From NCBI GenBank assembly GCA_028023455.1, contig JAQFVV010000204.1, positions 1,009,501 through 1,073,500 of the forward strand: 64,000 nt of DNA, in the 5' to 3' direction. Of this stretch, positions 43,680-55,779 are shown piece by piece. The notes beneath the pieces are model-generated. The model was not told the origin of the DNA and did no database searches. It saw only the letters and a program-made list of their open reading frames with translations. Numbering within the stretch: the first letter of the stretch is position 1; each line of letters begins with the position of its first letter. The position numbers and the translations under genes were made by a program. The DNA is from Epiperipatus broadwayi (Eukaryota > Onychophora > Udeonychophora > Euonychophora > Peripatidae).

Positions 43680-45460
43680 TAAGAATTTCTGTTGAAATTT
43701 TTAGATTAACCATTACCATAGAATTGCATTTTTTTTGTTTTATATTTTGTACAAAATTGTCAATATTGAATAAAAACTAACTTAACTTTTGACTAATTCA
43801 ACTTTTTTCATAAAGGGGAACTACAATATAGTTTGAAGACATATTTCTCTGTTTAAGGAGATGTAAACTTGCATGGATATTAAGATTGTCATCATTTTTT
43901 GAAAATAAACTTTTAACATAGAATCACATTTTTTATGATAACTGCCATACAAAGTTGCAAATAAGTACATGCTCTTGTTATACTGCATCAAGTGGCAAAG
44001 TACCTTGTATGGACATTAAAAATGTAATCACATTTTTAACTGAACAATGAAAATTAATTTTTAACATCAAATTGCAAACATTTTGCTTTTGAAAATTATT
44101 GCATAAAAGTTGGGAATTTCACACAATTTGAAAATAAATTTAACTTCTTTATAAAATGTTTTACAAATATTAACATTCTGAATATATACTTTTTTATTCT
44201 TGTCTGAGATAATAGTGTAGCTATCCAACATTAGAAGTTGCTAAGATATTCTGTCTTTTGCACTTTTAATTATTGAATATGAATTTCATCATAGAACTAC
44301 ATTTCTGTTTGCTTTTGTAATAACTGCATATAATTGGAAATTTCACTCCCCATAAGGATTAATTTAACATTTTTATAACAATGTATTATAAACATTAGTC
44401 TCTGGTAGTAGTTTTTGTGGCTTAACATTAAAATCTATCAACACATACTCTATGTGTTTATTTTATTAAAAATAAACCTTTAACACATAGTCACATTTTT
44501 TGCTTGGGAAAAAAAAAATTAACTTCTTTATAACAATGTTATTATGAAGTAAAGTTTAACTATGCGGGGTTTTTTTTCTTTTAGTCTTAGCTGAAGCAGT
44601 AATATAGCAATGCAACATTAAAAACTGTTGACATATTCTACATTTTCCACTTATTATTGAAAATAAAATTTTATACATAGAAATCCTTTTTTTTTTGCTT
44701 TTGGATTATTGCTGATAATTAAAAATTTTAATGAACTTAAGATTAATTTAACTGCTTTATAAAAATTTATAACAGTGAGCATTTGTATTTGCAGTATAAT
44801 ATTAAAAAAAATTTATATGTTGAAAACAAACTCCAAGAATTTATTCTTAATATAAACTCATATTTTTGTTTTACTTTTTGAAATTACTGCATAGAAAGTT
44901 GGGGAATTTTACACAGCTTAAAAATACATTTAAATTTTTTATATAAAAAAAAAAAATATGATGAATTTAACTTTTAATCATATAAAATTTTTAATCTTGC
45001 TTAATGCAATAATGTAATTATCTAGCACTAGATGCTGAAGACATATTCTGTTTTTTATATTATATATATCAAAGTGTTGACTGGGAAGTGAACTTGGGCC
45101 AGCTGCTTGAAAGGCAGTGATTCTAACCACTAGACCACCAATGCTTGACTGACATATTCTGTTTTTTAGTTACTGAAAATAAACTTTTAGTGCAAAATCG
45201 TATTTTTTTGCTTTTGATTACTACAGACGTTTGAGAATTTTAATCAGTTTAAAAATTGGATTTAATTCTTTATAAATATACATCATAGATATTAAACTCT
45301 AATCATGTAATCTTTTGTAATCTTTAAAGCATTGTTGATCTGATATTAGAATTCCCTGCCACTATATTTTGTTTTATTTTTTAAATTAATGAAAATAACT
45401 TTTTAATGTACAATTTCATGTTTTTGCTTCTTTGTTTTAATATATCTGCAAAGTTAAACA
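43680..45460. repeat. Diverged tandem array, ~170-260-bp unit
   Basis: The phrase GAAAATAAACTTTTAACATAGAATCACATTTTTTGCTTTTG recurs in degraded form near 43680 (partial), 43900, 44050, 44275, 44465, 44650, 44820, 45175 and 45390. It is followed each time by roughly ACTGCATA-AAGTTGGGAATTT, TTTAACTTCTTTATAAAA and CATTAAAA-TGTTGACATATTCTG. Copies differ by 25-35 percent, so the array is old. No frame is conserved. A retroposon interrupts one unit at 45058-45150. The repeat could be a decayed satellite or an expanded internal segment of a transposon. Confidence 0.75.
45040..45168 (-). mobile_element. tRNA-Glu-derived retroposon with 18-bp TSD
   Basis: On the minus strand the insert opens near 45150 and reads GCATTGGTGGTCTAGTGGTTAGAATC..., with an A box TGGTCTAGTGG (45127-45137), an anticodon loop CTTTCAA (anticodon TTC, glutamate), a B-box-like AGTTCACTTCC (45084-45094) and a TA-rich tail (45058-45072). 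It is flanked by perfect copies of GACATATTCTGTTTTTTA (45040-45057 and 45151-45168). The acceptor stem does not close (GCATTGG against AGTCAAC), so this is not a working tRNA. It is either a tRNA retropseudogene or a very short SINE. It landed inside the tandem array after the array diverged. Confidence 0.85.
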
Positions 45461-46881
45461 CCAATATGCATTAGTATAAGTATTTATGTAGACTTCAGAT
45501 TTTAATCTGATCTACATATAATAATACAAATTATTTATATATAAAATATTAGAGTGAAATAATACAAATGATAAGCATGATGGAAGAGAAATTTGCTACA
45601 AAGATGTATAGAATATAGAGATCATAACAATAAAAATATTTTAAAACTAAAATCAGCAATAATTTTAAATAATTTAGAGATTTTAATAAAAAAATATTTA
45701 AGTAAAATATTTCTACACTCTTATTATTGACTGTTATTATAGTTAAATTTACTTTAATTTTTAAAAAAAAAGCAAATTGGAGAACAAAAATATTCAATAC
45801 ATAACAAAAAAATACTAAAAAATATGTCTAACTTATTATCTAAGACTAAATTATGCTATAATTAATTTTATAATTCCTCTTTTAAGAGTTGTTACATTAT
45901 TTGCTAAATAAATTTTTTAATTATTAAAAACTGACAAAATTCACTTTCTTACTGTTATCTACTTTATCGGATATCTTTGAGTTAAAATAACCTATGTCAA
46001 ACGCTGTAAATAAACATTATCTAAATGCTTATCAGACTAAAATAACAAAAATTCTTCACTGAGGATTTAAATTTCTATTTCGGCAGATTCATCAGCTTGG
46101 TATCAGCGTCTGAAAAAAGACTTTTTTTTATTTTTCAGTCTAATAATCCCTTACATTCTAAATAATCCTTGTTTATAAATATGCCATGGGCTGCTTTTTT
46201 CCTCTTTTACTTAGACTATTAGAGGAACGCTTTGATCTCACTGTAAAAGTAAGCCAGTATTGTATATTTTTAACATAAATGTGAACATAATGTACGTTTT
46301 AAAAAAGTAATTGTGACAGACTTTGTTGTTAATAATAAGTATTGCTAATTTGAATTTATTTCAGAAACTTATATATATATAATTAAAATAAATATTTGCA
46401 TTTTGCGACAATTATGGTAATCTTCATATTTTTAAATTGTACAATCAAATATAAATATTATAAAATAAAAATTTTATGTTTATATATTTGGCATCATTAG
46501 AATTTTTTATTGGGAATATAATTCATATTCTGCATGCTATTGATGGTGGTAATTGTATCAAGATGTGTAAGTAGTTACGATTAGTTTGATTCCGAGTATA
46601 TATATATATGCCATCAAAAAATACTTGATTTTCTCTATTACATTTAACATATGCTGTAAGAAGCATCTATTATAAACTTATGTAATGTATGACCACTAAA
46701 TGGTAGTCCTAATACGCTTTCTACAATTGTTTACTTCATTGGTAAAACCTACACCCAGCAGCCACTGTTTACCTTTTATATTATCGTGTTAATGATCTGA
46801 AATTAAAAAAATAAAGTTTTGAACCCTATCAAAGTTCTTGTATAGTAATAATAACTTAAACGTAAGCATAATAAAATCACC
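45461..46881. other. AT-rich spacer, nothing recognised
   Basis: The minus-strand 82-codon frame at 45549-45797 is low-complexity hydrophobic and I consider it chance. No repeats or motifs were supported. Confidence 0.5.
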
Positions 46882-47056
46882 TAATGTTTTGTTGGGAAAT
46901 ACTATCCTAAATTCATGATGAAAGATCCCCTCTTAATATTACAACTCAAATTATATATATATAATTTGAGTTGTAATATTAAGAGTTTGCATCTTTCATC
47001 ATGAATTTAGGATAGTATTTCCCAACAAAACATTATATATATATATATATAATGCC
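46882..47056. mobile_element. Near-perfect palindrome with 9-bp direct repeats
   Basis: The arm TAATGTTTTGTTGGGAAATACTATCCTAAATTCATGATGAAAGAT...AATATTACAACTCAAATTATATAT is followed by its almost exact inverse ending ACAAAACATTA at 47035, then a (TA)n tail. AAATCACCT occurs immediately before (46874-46882) and after (47057-47065), so this hairpin appears to have inserted into the end of the next element (AAATCACC is that element's terminus) with a 8-9-bp target duplication. No transposase. Family unknown. Confidence 0.7.
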
Positions 47057-47598
47057 AAATCACCTCCCAAACGTTATTTTCTCAGCTATTCACCCTATGA
47101 ACAAATATAAAGTCAGAATTTTAAACAGCATGGCCAAGAGGAATCTCTTGAACTATATGCTATAATAAATATTGAAAATACAAACTTATTCAAACAAGAG
47201 CATGAAATTTAGGTTAGCAGTGATCTTAAATTATTCATAAATATACATATTTAATTTTACAGACACAAATCAAAACTAATACAATAGTTATTTTCAAAAT
47301 TTGCAATCTCTCCACATAAATATATAAGAAATAGAACCAGTGCATATCACTAGCTGATAATTAAATATAAAATATGAAATCTCTCTCCCAAATGTTAAGT
47401 TGTCATGAATAAATATAAAGATCATTGCTAATTTAAATTTTATACTTCTTATTTGAATAAATCTATATGTTAATATTTAACATCATTGCAGCTTACAATT
47501 CAAGAGATTATCTCTTGACTATGCTATTTGAAATTCAGACTTTATAATTATTCATGGAGGGCGTTTCTCAGAAAACATAACATTTGAGAGGGTGATTT
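47057..47598. mobile_element. 542-bp foldback with AAATCACC termini
   Basis: The left end AAATCACCTCCCAAACGTTATTTTCTCAGCTATTCACCCT...AAAGTCAGAATTTTAAACAGCATGGCCAAGAGGAATCTCTTGAA pairs with the right end TTCAAGAGATTATCTCTTGACTATGCTATTTGAAATTCAGACTTTATAA...GTTATGT...GAGAGGGTGATTT. Internally AAATCTCTCTCCCAAATGTTAAG...AATAAATATAAAG (about 47378-47425) repeats the left terminal block, so the element holds an internal direct duplication. No frame. A DNA-transposon-derived MITE is likely. Confidence 0.65.
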
Positions 47599-50500
47599 CA
47601 CATTGTATATTTAATTCTATTTCAGGGTATTATTGAGTTTCAGGTATTAAATTGGTAGTGTAAAAAAATTGTGGCTGTTGGATATGAATTATATTGAAAT
47701 AGAATACTATGATGATTTTTTCCCTGCTTCATAGATGTCTTTTAATGTCTACTGACCTTATTCTTTCTACATGATTGCTATGTCTTGATACCAGTTATTC
47801 AAAACTCTGAACTTTTTATTATTGATCTTGAATCATATTTTAAATATGCAATGAATAATTAATTTTTTTCTATATATACATATTAATACCTTAAAATATT
47901 TTAAAACTTCTTATATACCTCTGTAGTAAATATATGGCCTGAGTTCAATTAAGAGTTGGCCAGTTAAAACATTAAAATCTTTTCAGATTTTAAGCATGCT
48001 TATATTATGCTGTTCATTCCAAAGCTAACCCCTAATTAACTGGCAATAGTTAATAAATGAGTACTTCATTGATAACAATCAAGTGAAACAATCATTAAAA
48101 AAAAATCTAAACCTATATCATTTGGAAATTAAAAAACCTGGATGAGTTTAATTATTTTTTCCTATATACAGATTGGGAAATTATAATATGCTAATATTAT
48201 TTCATTGCTCTTTGTGTTCCAAGAATGAAATTCCAATATTTTTTTTATATATTCTTATTTTATTTTACTATCATACATTAGGTATCATTTTCAAACATAA
48301 ACAATTTACTGTTGACTCTTAATATCAATAATAGATAATAAAATGCAAGCATCTATTAAACTGTGTTGCCAAACAGTTGTTTCTCTTTGGAAAAATTTAA
48401 ATAAAGTTTAAAATTTTCTAGACATTCAACATTTAATGATAGATAATGAAAATAATCCAGCATATCACATTTGTTAAGTGCTAAATGGGAATGTATGTCA
48501 TTTACTATACTAACATTTATTATTTAAATGAATGTGTAGATAATTATATATTATAATAGTAACCCCATAGGCTGAATATTGGAAGCAAACTTGAAAAAAA
48601 TTTTTTAGTAATGATTATAATTTTCAAGCCATGTTGTATATATTTCTATAGCATTGCTATGGAGATCCAAGATGGTAAACATATTTTAAAACAAGTCTAA
48701 AAACATATAGCAAAATTTTAAAATTGTAGTTAAATTCAAAATTTACAGAAAACATTCATGAAGAAAGCTAAGTTGCTAATCATACATTACACTGAAGAAC
48801 ATTTTATTATTAAATATCCTGTATTTAGGTGAAGAAATTAATTATAACATAGTCATAATTTTAATAATTTAAATCCGATTTAAAATCACTTGTAACCAAA
48901 CCTAATCTACATATAATATTTAAATGTGCATGAATGTGGGTGTTTGTATTGGGAATAAAATAATATTTATACATTAATATGTTGAGAAAAAAAATGTTAT
49001 AAAATCATATGGATATAATAGAAAATTGTATAACATTATGAGAACAATAAATTTAAAAATTAAATTTTATTTATTGTGATATATAAAGTATTAATATATG
49101 ATTTAGTATTAAAATAAAGGTAAATAATTTTATATTTAACATAAGAATAATTTTATTTAAAATGTTTCACATTTATAAAATATAATATGATAACTGATTT
49201 GGCTGCATAAAGCAAAAAGGAAGAATTCATCATTGGGATAAAATGATCACTAAGCAACTGCTTCCGTATTTCATGTACCTACTCTAATTGAGTAAAAGAA
49301 AAGTTTGAATCTACAACATTTTTTCAATTATATGTTATGCAGTATAAAATGCAGTGCTCAAAGAAATTTGAGGTTCTATTTTATAAAATTATTCAAATTA
49401 GCCATTGTAACTACTTGGTTCAGGCTAGAGAAACTATTAAGCATTCACATTGGAGGTAGATGTTAGCCTTTATGATCATAATCATCATTAAATATGATTT
49501 AATAATAAATAATTGTTTGCCTTATAACACTGGTAAGATTTTAAATTGGATAAATTCTCAGTTTAGTCTGAAAATTACATTTGAGCCTTCAAAACAGTTT
49601 TGAATTATTAAACTTGCTGTGCCAAATCGAGCAGATTTGGCTTTTGTTTACAGTCTACTTGAATATATATTTATTCACATCTGTGAATTTTGGATTTAAT
49701 TGAATGTTTGTGTTTTTTTGCTATATTTGCAAAAAATAATCTTTTGGAAAATAGAATATTAGTTTTCACATCATAAAAAGATAAACAACTGAAAATCTAA
49801 TTGCCTTGGAAACCTGTGACATAATTATCCTCAAAATTAATTTAAAATTGTGGTAAAAAATCTTGTTATTGCTCTTTTAAAATAAAACACCATAGCATAA
49901 GTGGATCAATGTCATTAAAAATAATTTTGGAAAAATAACTCTAATGAACTAATTGTACATTATAGAGTGAAATTTTGGAGGAAGTATTTATAAAATTAAT
50001 TCTATTAATGTAATCTACTGTAAATATGCACATAGATAAATCGGCTTTATATTATTCACACACTTTGATGGATAGTAGTTGTTTAATAATTTATTTTCTT
50101 TGTTATATTTTGTGAAATATTTGAATTTCATTGTGTGTATTAGTATTTTTCAATGTTCTCATCAGTATAAAGACCAAATAGTATGGTTTAAATATTTGAT
50201 TGATATAAGATGTTTGCACATGTTATTGTTATTGGAGATAGGTTATTATTATTATTATAATTATTAGATTAAGATTATTGAATTTTTATATAGACTATTA
50301 TATTTTACTTTCTTATATATTCACATGATAGAAATGGTAACCTGTTATAAAGATATATATTTAAATAAATAATGCTTAAAATGTACCTGTAATAGTAATG
50401 GTTAGAAGATAATAAATGTAAGTCCATGGCTAAAGGTTAAAAACAAAATTTGTTGTTAGGACCTTAATATTATAAGAAGCATTGGACCATGTTGACGTTA

Positions 50501-51480
50501 TATTTGCTCAGAGGGAATTAAATATTGTATCTAAATAAAATGATAAAACTAAATAGATACCATTTAGATAGTGAGTTCCAACAGAGATATTTAAGATCTA
50601 TAAAATGTAGATGAATCTCTTATTCTATTTTAATTTACAATAGTAAGGATTTACTCATATCTTACTTATTAACAAGTTTCTTTAATAAATTTGTATATGT
50701 TGCAACACATACAGTTTACATCATTTTATTTACTGCTATCCATTAATAAAAGTGATTAAAAATACATTTATTTAGAGAATATGATTATGTTTTATTTATT
50801 TTAATATTTATGTATTAATATTTTGTTAATAAAATTATTTAATTATTGTTTTTTAATAATGATTTGCATTTTATTTATCATCATCATGGATTCATAATGT
50901 GATCACATAAATTTTAATCACAATTACTGAATTTCCATTATACTTTATATAAAGTAGTTAAGTGAATATTCTTTATTTAAACATTTTGTGAGAGTTCATC
51001 CATATTTCTTTCACAATTACATTTATATGTAGGAGATATGAACTGGATGCAATCACAAATGGCCCATTTGTGTTCAGTGATATACTAAAAAACTTTATTT
51101 GTACAAAACATTTGAGTCTTGTTGGTAATTCCTTGAGAAGTAACAAAAATTAAGATATTGTTTGTTAATTGTGATATTATGCTAGCCACAGACACAAAAC
51201 TATAATGATTAGTTATATAGTTATTAGCATATACATTGTAAAAAATGCAGTAAAATCCTGAGATATATTACAAATATTAATGTTCACATATAACAGTATA
51301 GTATCAGACCTTATTAATGTGAAATTTGATTTACTTATTATATTTTATTAAGTATTTTAAAAGTTAAGCTAAGATTTGTGATATCACCTGTTGGTGAGTA
51401 ACCAAATATTGGTACTATGTATTAAATTAAGTTTATATTCTTTGATTCTGCCTGCATTACAAATTAGTGTAGTCCCTTTA
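47599..51480. other. AT-rich spacer, nothing recognised
   Basis: No gene, RNA or repeat was supported in this 3.9 kb beyond homopolymer runs. Open frames are short and compositionally biased. Confidence 0.5.
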
Positions 51481-51487
51481 CTTACTA

Positions 51488-51513
51488 TTACAATATATAT
51501 ATATATATTGTAC
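51488..51513. repeat. (TA)n in TACAA...TTGTACC bracket
   Basis: A short TA tract bracketed by ATTACAA and TTGTACC, like the tract at 28077-28120. Confidence 0.8.
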
Positions 51514-51659
51514 CAAGATCGTATTGGTACATATATCTAATTTTGTCTAAAAATTATTAAAATAAAATACAGTTCGTTAAAAGAAAGTATGTAAAAGTTT
51601 AAATAATTTTTTTATTGCAGATTGTTTTGGAAATGTAAAATTAAAACTCAAAGAGTTTT

Positions 51660-51755
51660 TTTTTTTATTAGTATTTTTTTATTTTATTTTCATATGTCAT
51701 AGCATCTGGGATGCGAACCCACAACCATCTGCAACCAACTACTTGTGTTAGTTGA
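51660..51755 (-). repeat. tRNA-like SINE fragment (candidate)
   Basis: The minus strand reads GTTGGTTGCAGATGGTTGTGGGTTCGCATCCCAGATGC. GGTTCGCATCC (RC of about 51709-51719) is close to a B box and sits in a T-arm-like GTGGGTTCGCATCCCA context. An A-rich tail follows toward 51660. The A box (about 51740) is degenerate. No target duplication was found. Confidence 0.4.
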
Positions 51756-51779
51756 AATAAAAGTTACAATTAATTAATT

Positions 51780-53760
51780 AGAAGGGGGGAGGGGGTTTTC
51801 TTTAAAAACATCAAATCAAAAGAAGTTGTTTTTCGAATAAGTAAAAAATATCACTTTTGAGTTAAAGAAAGAAAAAGTAATCTTAAAACTAATATAGAGT
51901 GTATTACAATAAAATATACAAGTGCGTAAATGATGAATTAATGTTAAGTATAAGGAATAGTAAAATATATGTGTGCGATTGTAAACATAGCAAAATGTGT
52001 GCGCGCATGTTAAAGTGGAATAAATGAAAGTTAAAAAAGAATTAAAAAAACACTCATAGATGGCTACTAATTAAAAATGTAAAAACAAAATGTACAATGG
52101 CTGATAATTAAAGATCTCCAACAACATGTAATTAAAAGCTTATCTAGAGGAATGCAATCAAAAACAAGGAAGAAATTTCGACAACAGATATTGCTGGCAG
52201 ACATTAAAATGACAACAGGTCTTATCAATAAATAGCCCAGTTTTTCATCAGAGAATCAGTTCAGTTGAGATTACAGTTGAGAAAGAGTGAATTTCAGTTC
52301 AGTGAGTTCACATCAGATTAAATCAGTCAATCAATTATTTGACAATGCAGTGTTAGAAACCTTGGAAACATATGACTTTGCTCTAGCCTCAGTTCGATGA
52401 AACAGATAACCTGCCTGCAAAAATAATGCCTGCCTAACAATGTGAAAATCCACTTTCAATATCTAAATGTTTTAAAGAAAATACATAGGAATACTAAGCA
52501 TTAAACCTCCTCAAGAAACCTCATATCCAGCTGGCTGGAAATATTCTCACTTGAAGCAGCAATCAGGAAGAAAACAAAATCCTAAGTCCACGTTCTAAAA
52601 TCCTAGGTAATAACATTTTTCTTATTCTCATTTCTAAAGTAGTCATTGCACTAATTTGAAGTCTCCCAGAGTCAAATAATAATGAACTCTATGGCATGCA
52701 TACATGAATTATTGATGTGCATATTCTAAATGTCATGAATATGAAAACTCTTTGTTAGATTATATTGTTTTCATTGTATTTTAAATGTCAAATATTATTT
52801 ATTTCTTTGTTATATTTTATTGCTATTGTATATGTGTGAGTGTGAAGTTATGATAAGTTCCTGTTCATATAAATAAGTTTTATATATGTAATCATCATTA
52901 TCTAAGTTAACAAGTTCGCATAAGTAATTTAAAATAGAATAATGAATGTTTAGTAAAATAAATTATCTTGAAACTTAAAGCTTAATTTTGTTGGTCAATT
53001 CCTTTTACCGCTGATTAAAGCAATAATTTGTGAATATATTACAATAGACTGAGCTAGTCACGGGTATGTCTTAGGTGTTGAATTAGTTACCATTGTTCAA
53101 AGTGCATTATTTATCCTCTGGATAAGTAACTGGCACCCGTGTTTTTACAAAACAAAAAAGTGCTTTGAATGTGGTGTTGAATTCAACAGTTGATAAGAAA
53201 TCTGTTTCCTTCAAATGTGGTCAGTTAGATATATTTTACATATGTATCTGCTGTCTTGGATTCAGGTGCTTTTTGAGTACTCTCTTCTCTGCCTAAGGGG
53301 CCACGGTGGAGTTATACGTGAATTGCAAGGGATTTTTTTTTTGTCATTTAATTTTTATATTCTGGAAAAACCACTGCCCGGTTCAATATATATATATATA
53401 TAAACATGAAATTAGCATACCTTAATGTACATGTAATTAAGGGAAACAAAACATTCCTCCCTCAACTATAAATAAACAGCATTCTGTACATTTAGCAAAA
53501 ATTGAGAATAGAATGGACCACCTATTCTTCAAACTTATGATGTTTAAATACTTACTCTTGCCAACATGGGTGGAATTCAGAATGAAATTATTATACCATC
53601 CACATAAAATTATATAATGTGAATAATTTTAATTAAATATACAATGATTTAGACAGAAGCATCACCATATACAAACTTGCACATGACATACACCAACACT
53701 TATATAAACTTACAGCCTACAATAGCACTGACAATAAACTGAAGAACTATCTAGCTACAA
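51780..53760. other. Spacer with an LTR-like patch
   Basis: Around 52200-52420 the composition is less AT-rich, with repeated TTCAGTTCAG/GAGTTCAC words after AATAAATAGCCC. TAACTGGCACCCGTG near 53127 superficially resembles an LTR/primer-binding-site junction. No paired LTR, polypurine tract or gag/pol frame was found, so nothing firm can be called. Confidence 0.3.
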
Positions 53761-53769
53761 AAAAAACAA

Positions 53770-53845
53770 TTGCCTTACCCAGCATCACACTTGAACCCAA
53801 GGTTACAGTTGTTGGGCTCTAGGCTAACCTGCCACTTTAAGAATC
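53770..53845 (-). repeat. tRNA-derived SINE head (candidate)
   Basis: The minus strand reads GGCAGGTTAGCCTAGAGCCC...CCTTGGGTTCAAGTGTGATG. TTAGCCTAGAG (about 53817-53827) fits an A box and GGTTCAAGTGT (53787-53797) fits a B box, 20 nt apart, then a T-rich run at 53755-53766 on the tail side. Spacing is shorter than in an intact tRNA (about 30-40 nt), so a deletion is possible. No target duplication was confirmed. Confidence 0.45.
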
Positions 53846-54167
53846 CCATGACATTGCAAATAAATGAAGTCGCATGTGCTAGCCGTAGCATAATCTATCT
53901 CATTTGCTAACACTTCAAGAATTGATGTTTTCATACCATCTTATGTTTTATTCTTGCAAATGTAAAATTACACAATGATAAAAATCATTTAAGCTTTACG
54001 ATAAATTTTGGTGGTTTGTTTATATATCACAATAGAACTCTTTGGACCACAAGAAAACCCTACTCCTTAAATTGTGACTTGTCTGTTTCTTTTAGTGCTC
54101 AAACCTATTATTATAAAGTCCTGAACAATAAATTATTCAATTATTTGTTTAACAATATATTGTTAAA

Positions 54168-54620
54168 TATTTTTTATACAGCACAGTATTTATTGCAATA
54201 TATTCAGAAGTACACCAATCTTCACACATGTGCTGTTTTAATATAAATTGACATGCTCTCATCTGTAAGCAAAAAATTTAAAAAACAACTGAATATATTA
54301 TAATAAATACTGTGCTGTATAAAATAAAATAAAAATTTATCAATGTATTTAAATTCTAAATTATTATACATTAATTGCAGTTGCTTAAAAATGAGATAAA
54401 TTCTCTCTCCTATAATATTTGAATTATGTTTGCACAATTTGAATATTGTTTAATAAACCATGGATAAAATAGACTCAATTCCTAAATAATGCATGGTAAG
54501 AAAAAGTTGACACATATAAATAAGCTTGAAGGACAAGTGATTCACATGTTCTTTAAAATCTTTGCTTACATGTGAGTGTGTCAATTTATATTAAAACAGT
54601 GCATGTATGAAGATTAATTA
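54168..54620. repeat. Nested inverted repeats
   Basis: Two interleaved inverted pairs. TTTTATACAGCACAGTATTTATTGCAATATATTCAG (about 54170-54208) faces CTGAATATATTATAATAAATACTGTGCTGTATAAAAT (54288-54326). CACACATGTGCTGTTTTAATATAAATTGACATGCTCTCATCTGTAAGCAAA (54222-54271) faces TTTGCTTACATGTGAGTGTGTCAATTTATATTAAAACAGTGCATGTATG (54562-54611). Overlapping pairs imply successive rearrangements or a pseudoknot-like foldback. The frames at 54016-54246 and 54222-54437 lie within it and are not credible genes. Confidence 0.65.
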
Positions 54621-54759
54621 CTTATGAATATATTAAAATTATATTTAAAAAAATTGAATATTTCTTCTAACTTTAAAAAATTTTGAGATTTTATTAACTC
54701 AGGCTTGATGTTGTTCTCATACTTTAAGTGAAATACAACTTGCTTCGAAAGTGCTAAGC

Positions 54760-55154
54760 CAGAGGTCCCCAACCCTATGCCCACGGGTACCATGGTGCCC
54801 GCAGATCATTTTACGTCTGCCCACCACTATCCAATCACGACAAAAAAATATTCATCTGATACAAATAAGTTTAATTTTTAAAATTTCTTATAAATTATTG
54901 TATTATATTTGTAATCAAATTGTAGGGCATACTATACTTTTACAGCGTAAAAATATAAATGTTAATTATATGTTAAAATTTTATTTTTGAAATAAATATT
55001 TTTTTGTACATTATGTGTATTATTAACAATATCCAACTATAAATTTATATTTAAAAAATAAATGGTGCCTGCCATCTGGTTGAAAAAAATAAATGGTATC
55101 CACCACCTGGCCGGTATTATAGAACTCTTAAGTGCAAAAAGGTGGGGACCCCTG
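54760..55154. mobile_element. Second hAT MITE, 395 bp
   Basis: Terminal inverted repeats CAGAGGTCCCCAACC and (reverse complement of the right end) CAGGGGTCCCCACC are of the common hAT CAGNGGTCCCCAACC class. The element is flanked by 8-bp duplications TGCTAAGC (54752-54759) and TACTAAGC (55155-55162), one mismatch apart. Subterminal GC-rich blocks (TACCATGGTGCCCGCAG and CCACCACCTGGCC) surround an AT-rich middle. There is no transposase, and an open frame of 79 codons starting at 54751 is incidental. It is older than the 36-kb element, judging by terminal divergence. The exact subfamily is not claimed. Confidence 0.88.
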
Positions 55155-55779
55155 TACTAAGCTGCTGATTATTTTTAGAATCTTATAGTTGTACTCTTTA
55201 TAGCTTTTCTCTCCAGTGCTTCACATGCTCTTAATTTTAATTCAGTATCTCATGGCTTTATTTTTAATTTGTCACTTAATTCCTAATGTTCTTAAATGTA
55301 CCAAAATGATCTCAATTTTTAAAAATACCTCCTGCACATGTGTTAATAATTATAGATGCATTTCTTTCACAGACCACAGCTCAAATTGAACTATTTTATA
55401 CCAAAAGAACAACATAATAAAGTATTTTTTTAAAAGTTAAAATGCAAGGTTACTAATTTTGTATTATTCCTTAATAAATCGGAGTTTTTTTTAAAAAACA
55501 TTATTTGGATTTCAAGGATTATAGTATAAGATATTACTATTATAGTAATCATTCCAATGAGTTTGAATTAAGGCCTTCATTCTTATATTAAGATTAAAGC
55601 ATTATTTGACCCTTCAATCAGAAATCTCATTTTATATTATTACCACTCCTTTATTTCTAGAAAATTCAATGAAATCTTTATTGACATATCTTTTTCATTG
55701 CAGACTGATATCCAATTGATATAAATATTCTGCTTTGAATATGAAGTACTGGCACATTTTTTCCCAGAAGAATCCAGCA

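Noticed and set aside
45075-45144. Functional tRNA-Glu gene
   Set aside because: The acceptor stem does not pair, the B box is altered, and 18-bp target duplications show a retroposed copy.
53115-53140. LTR primer-binding-site junction (TAACTGGCACCCGTG)
   Set aside because: No paired LTR, polypurine tract or retroviral-type reading frame nearby. The resemblance is short.
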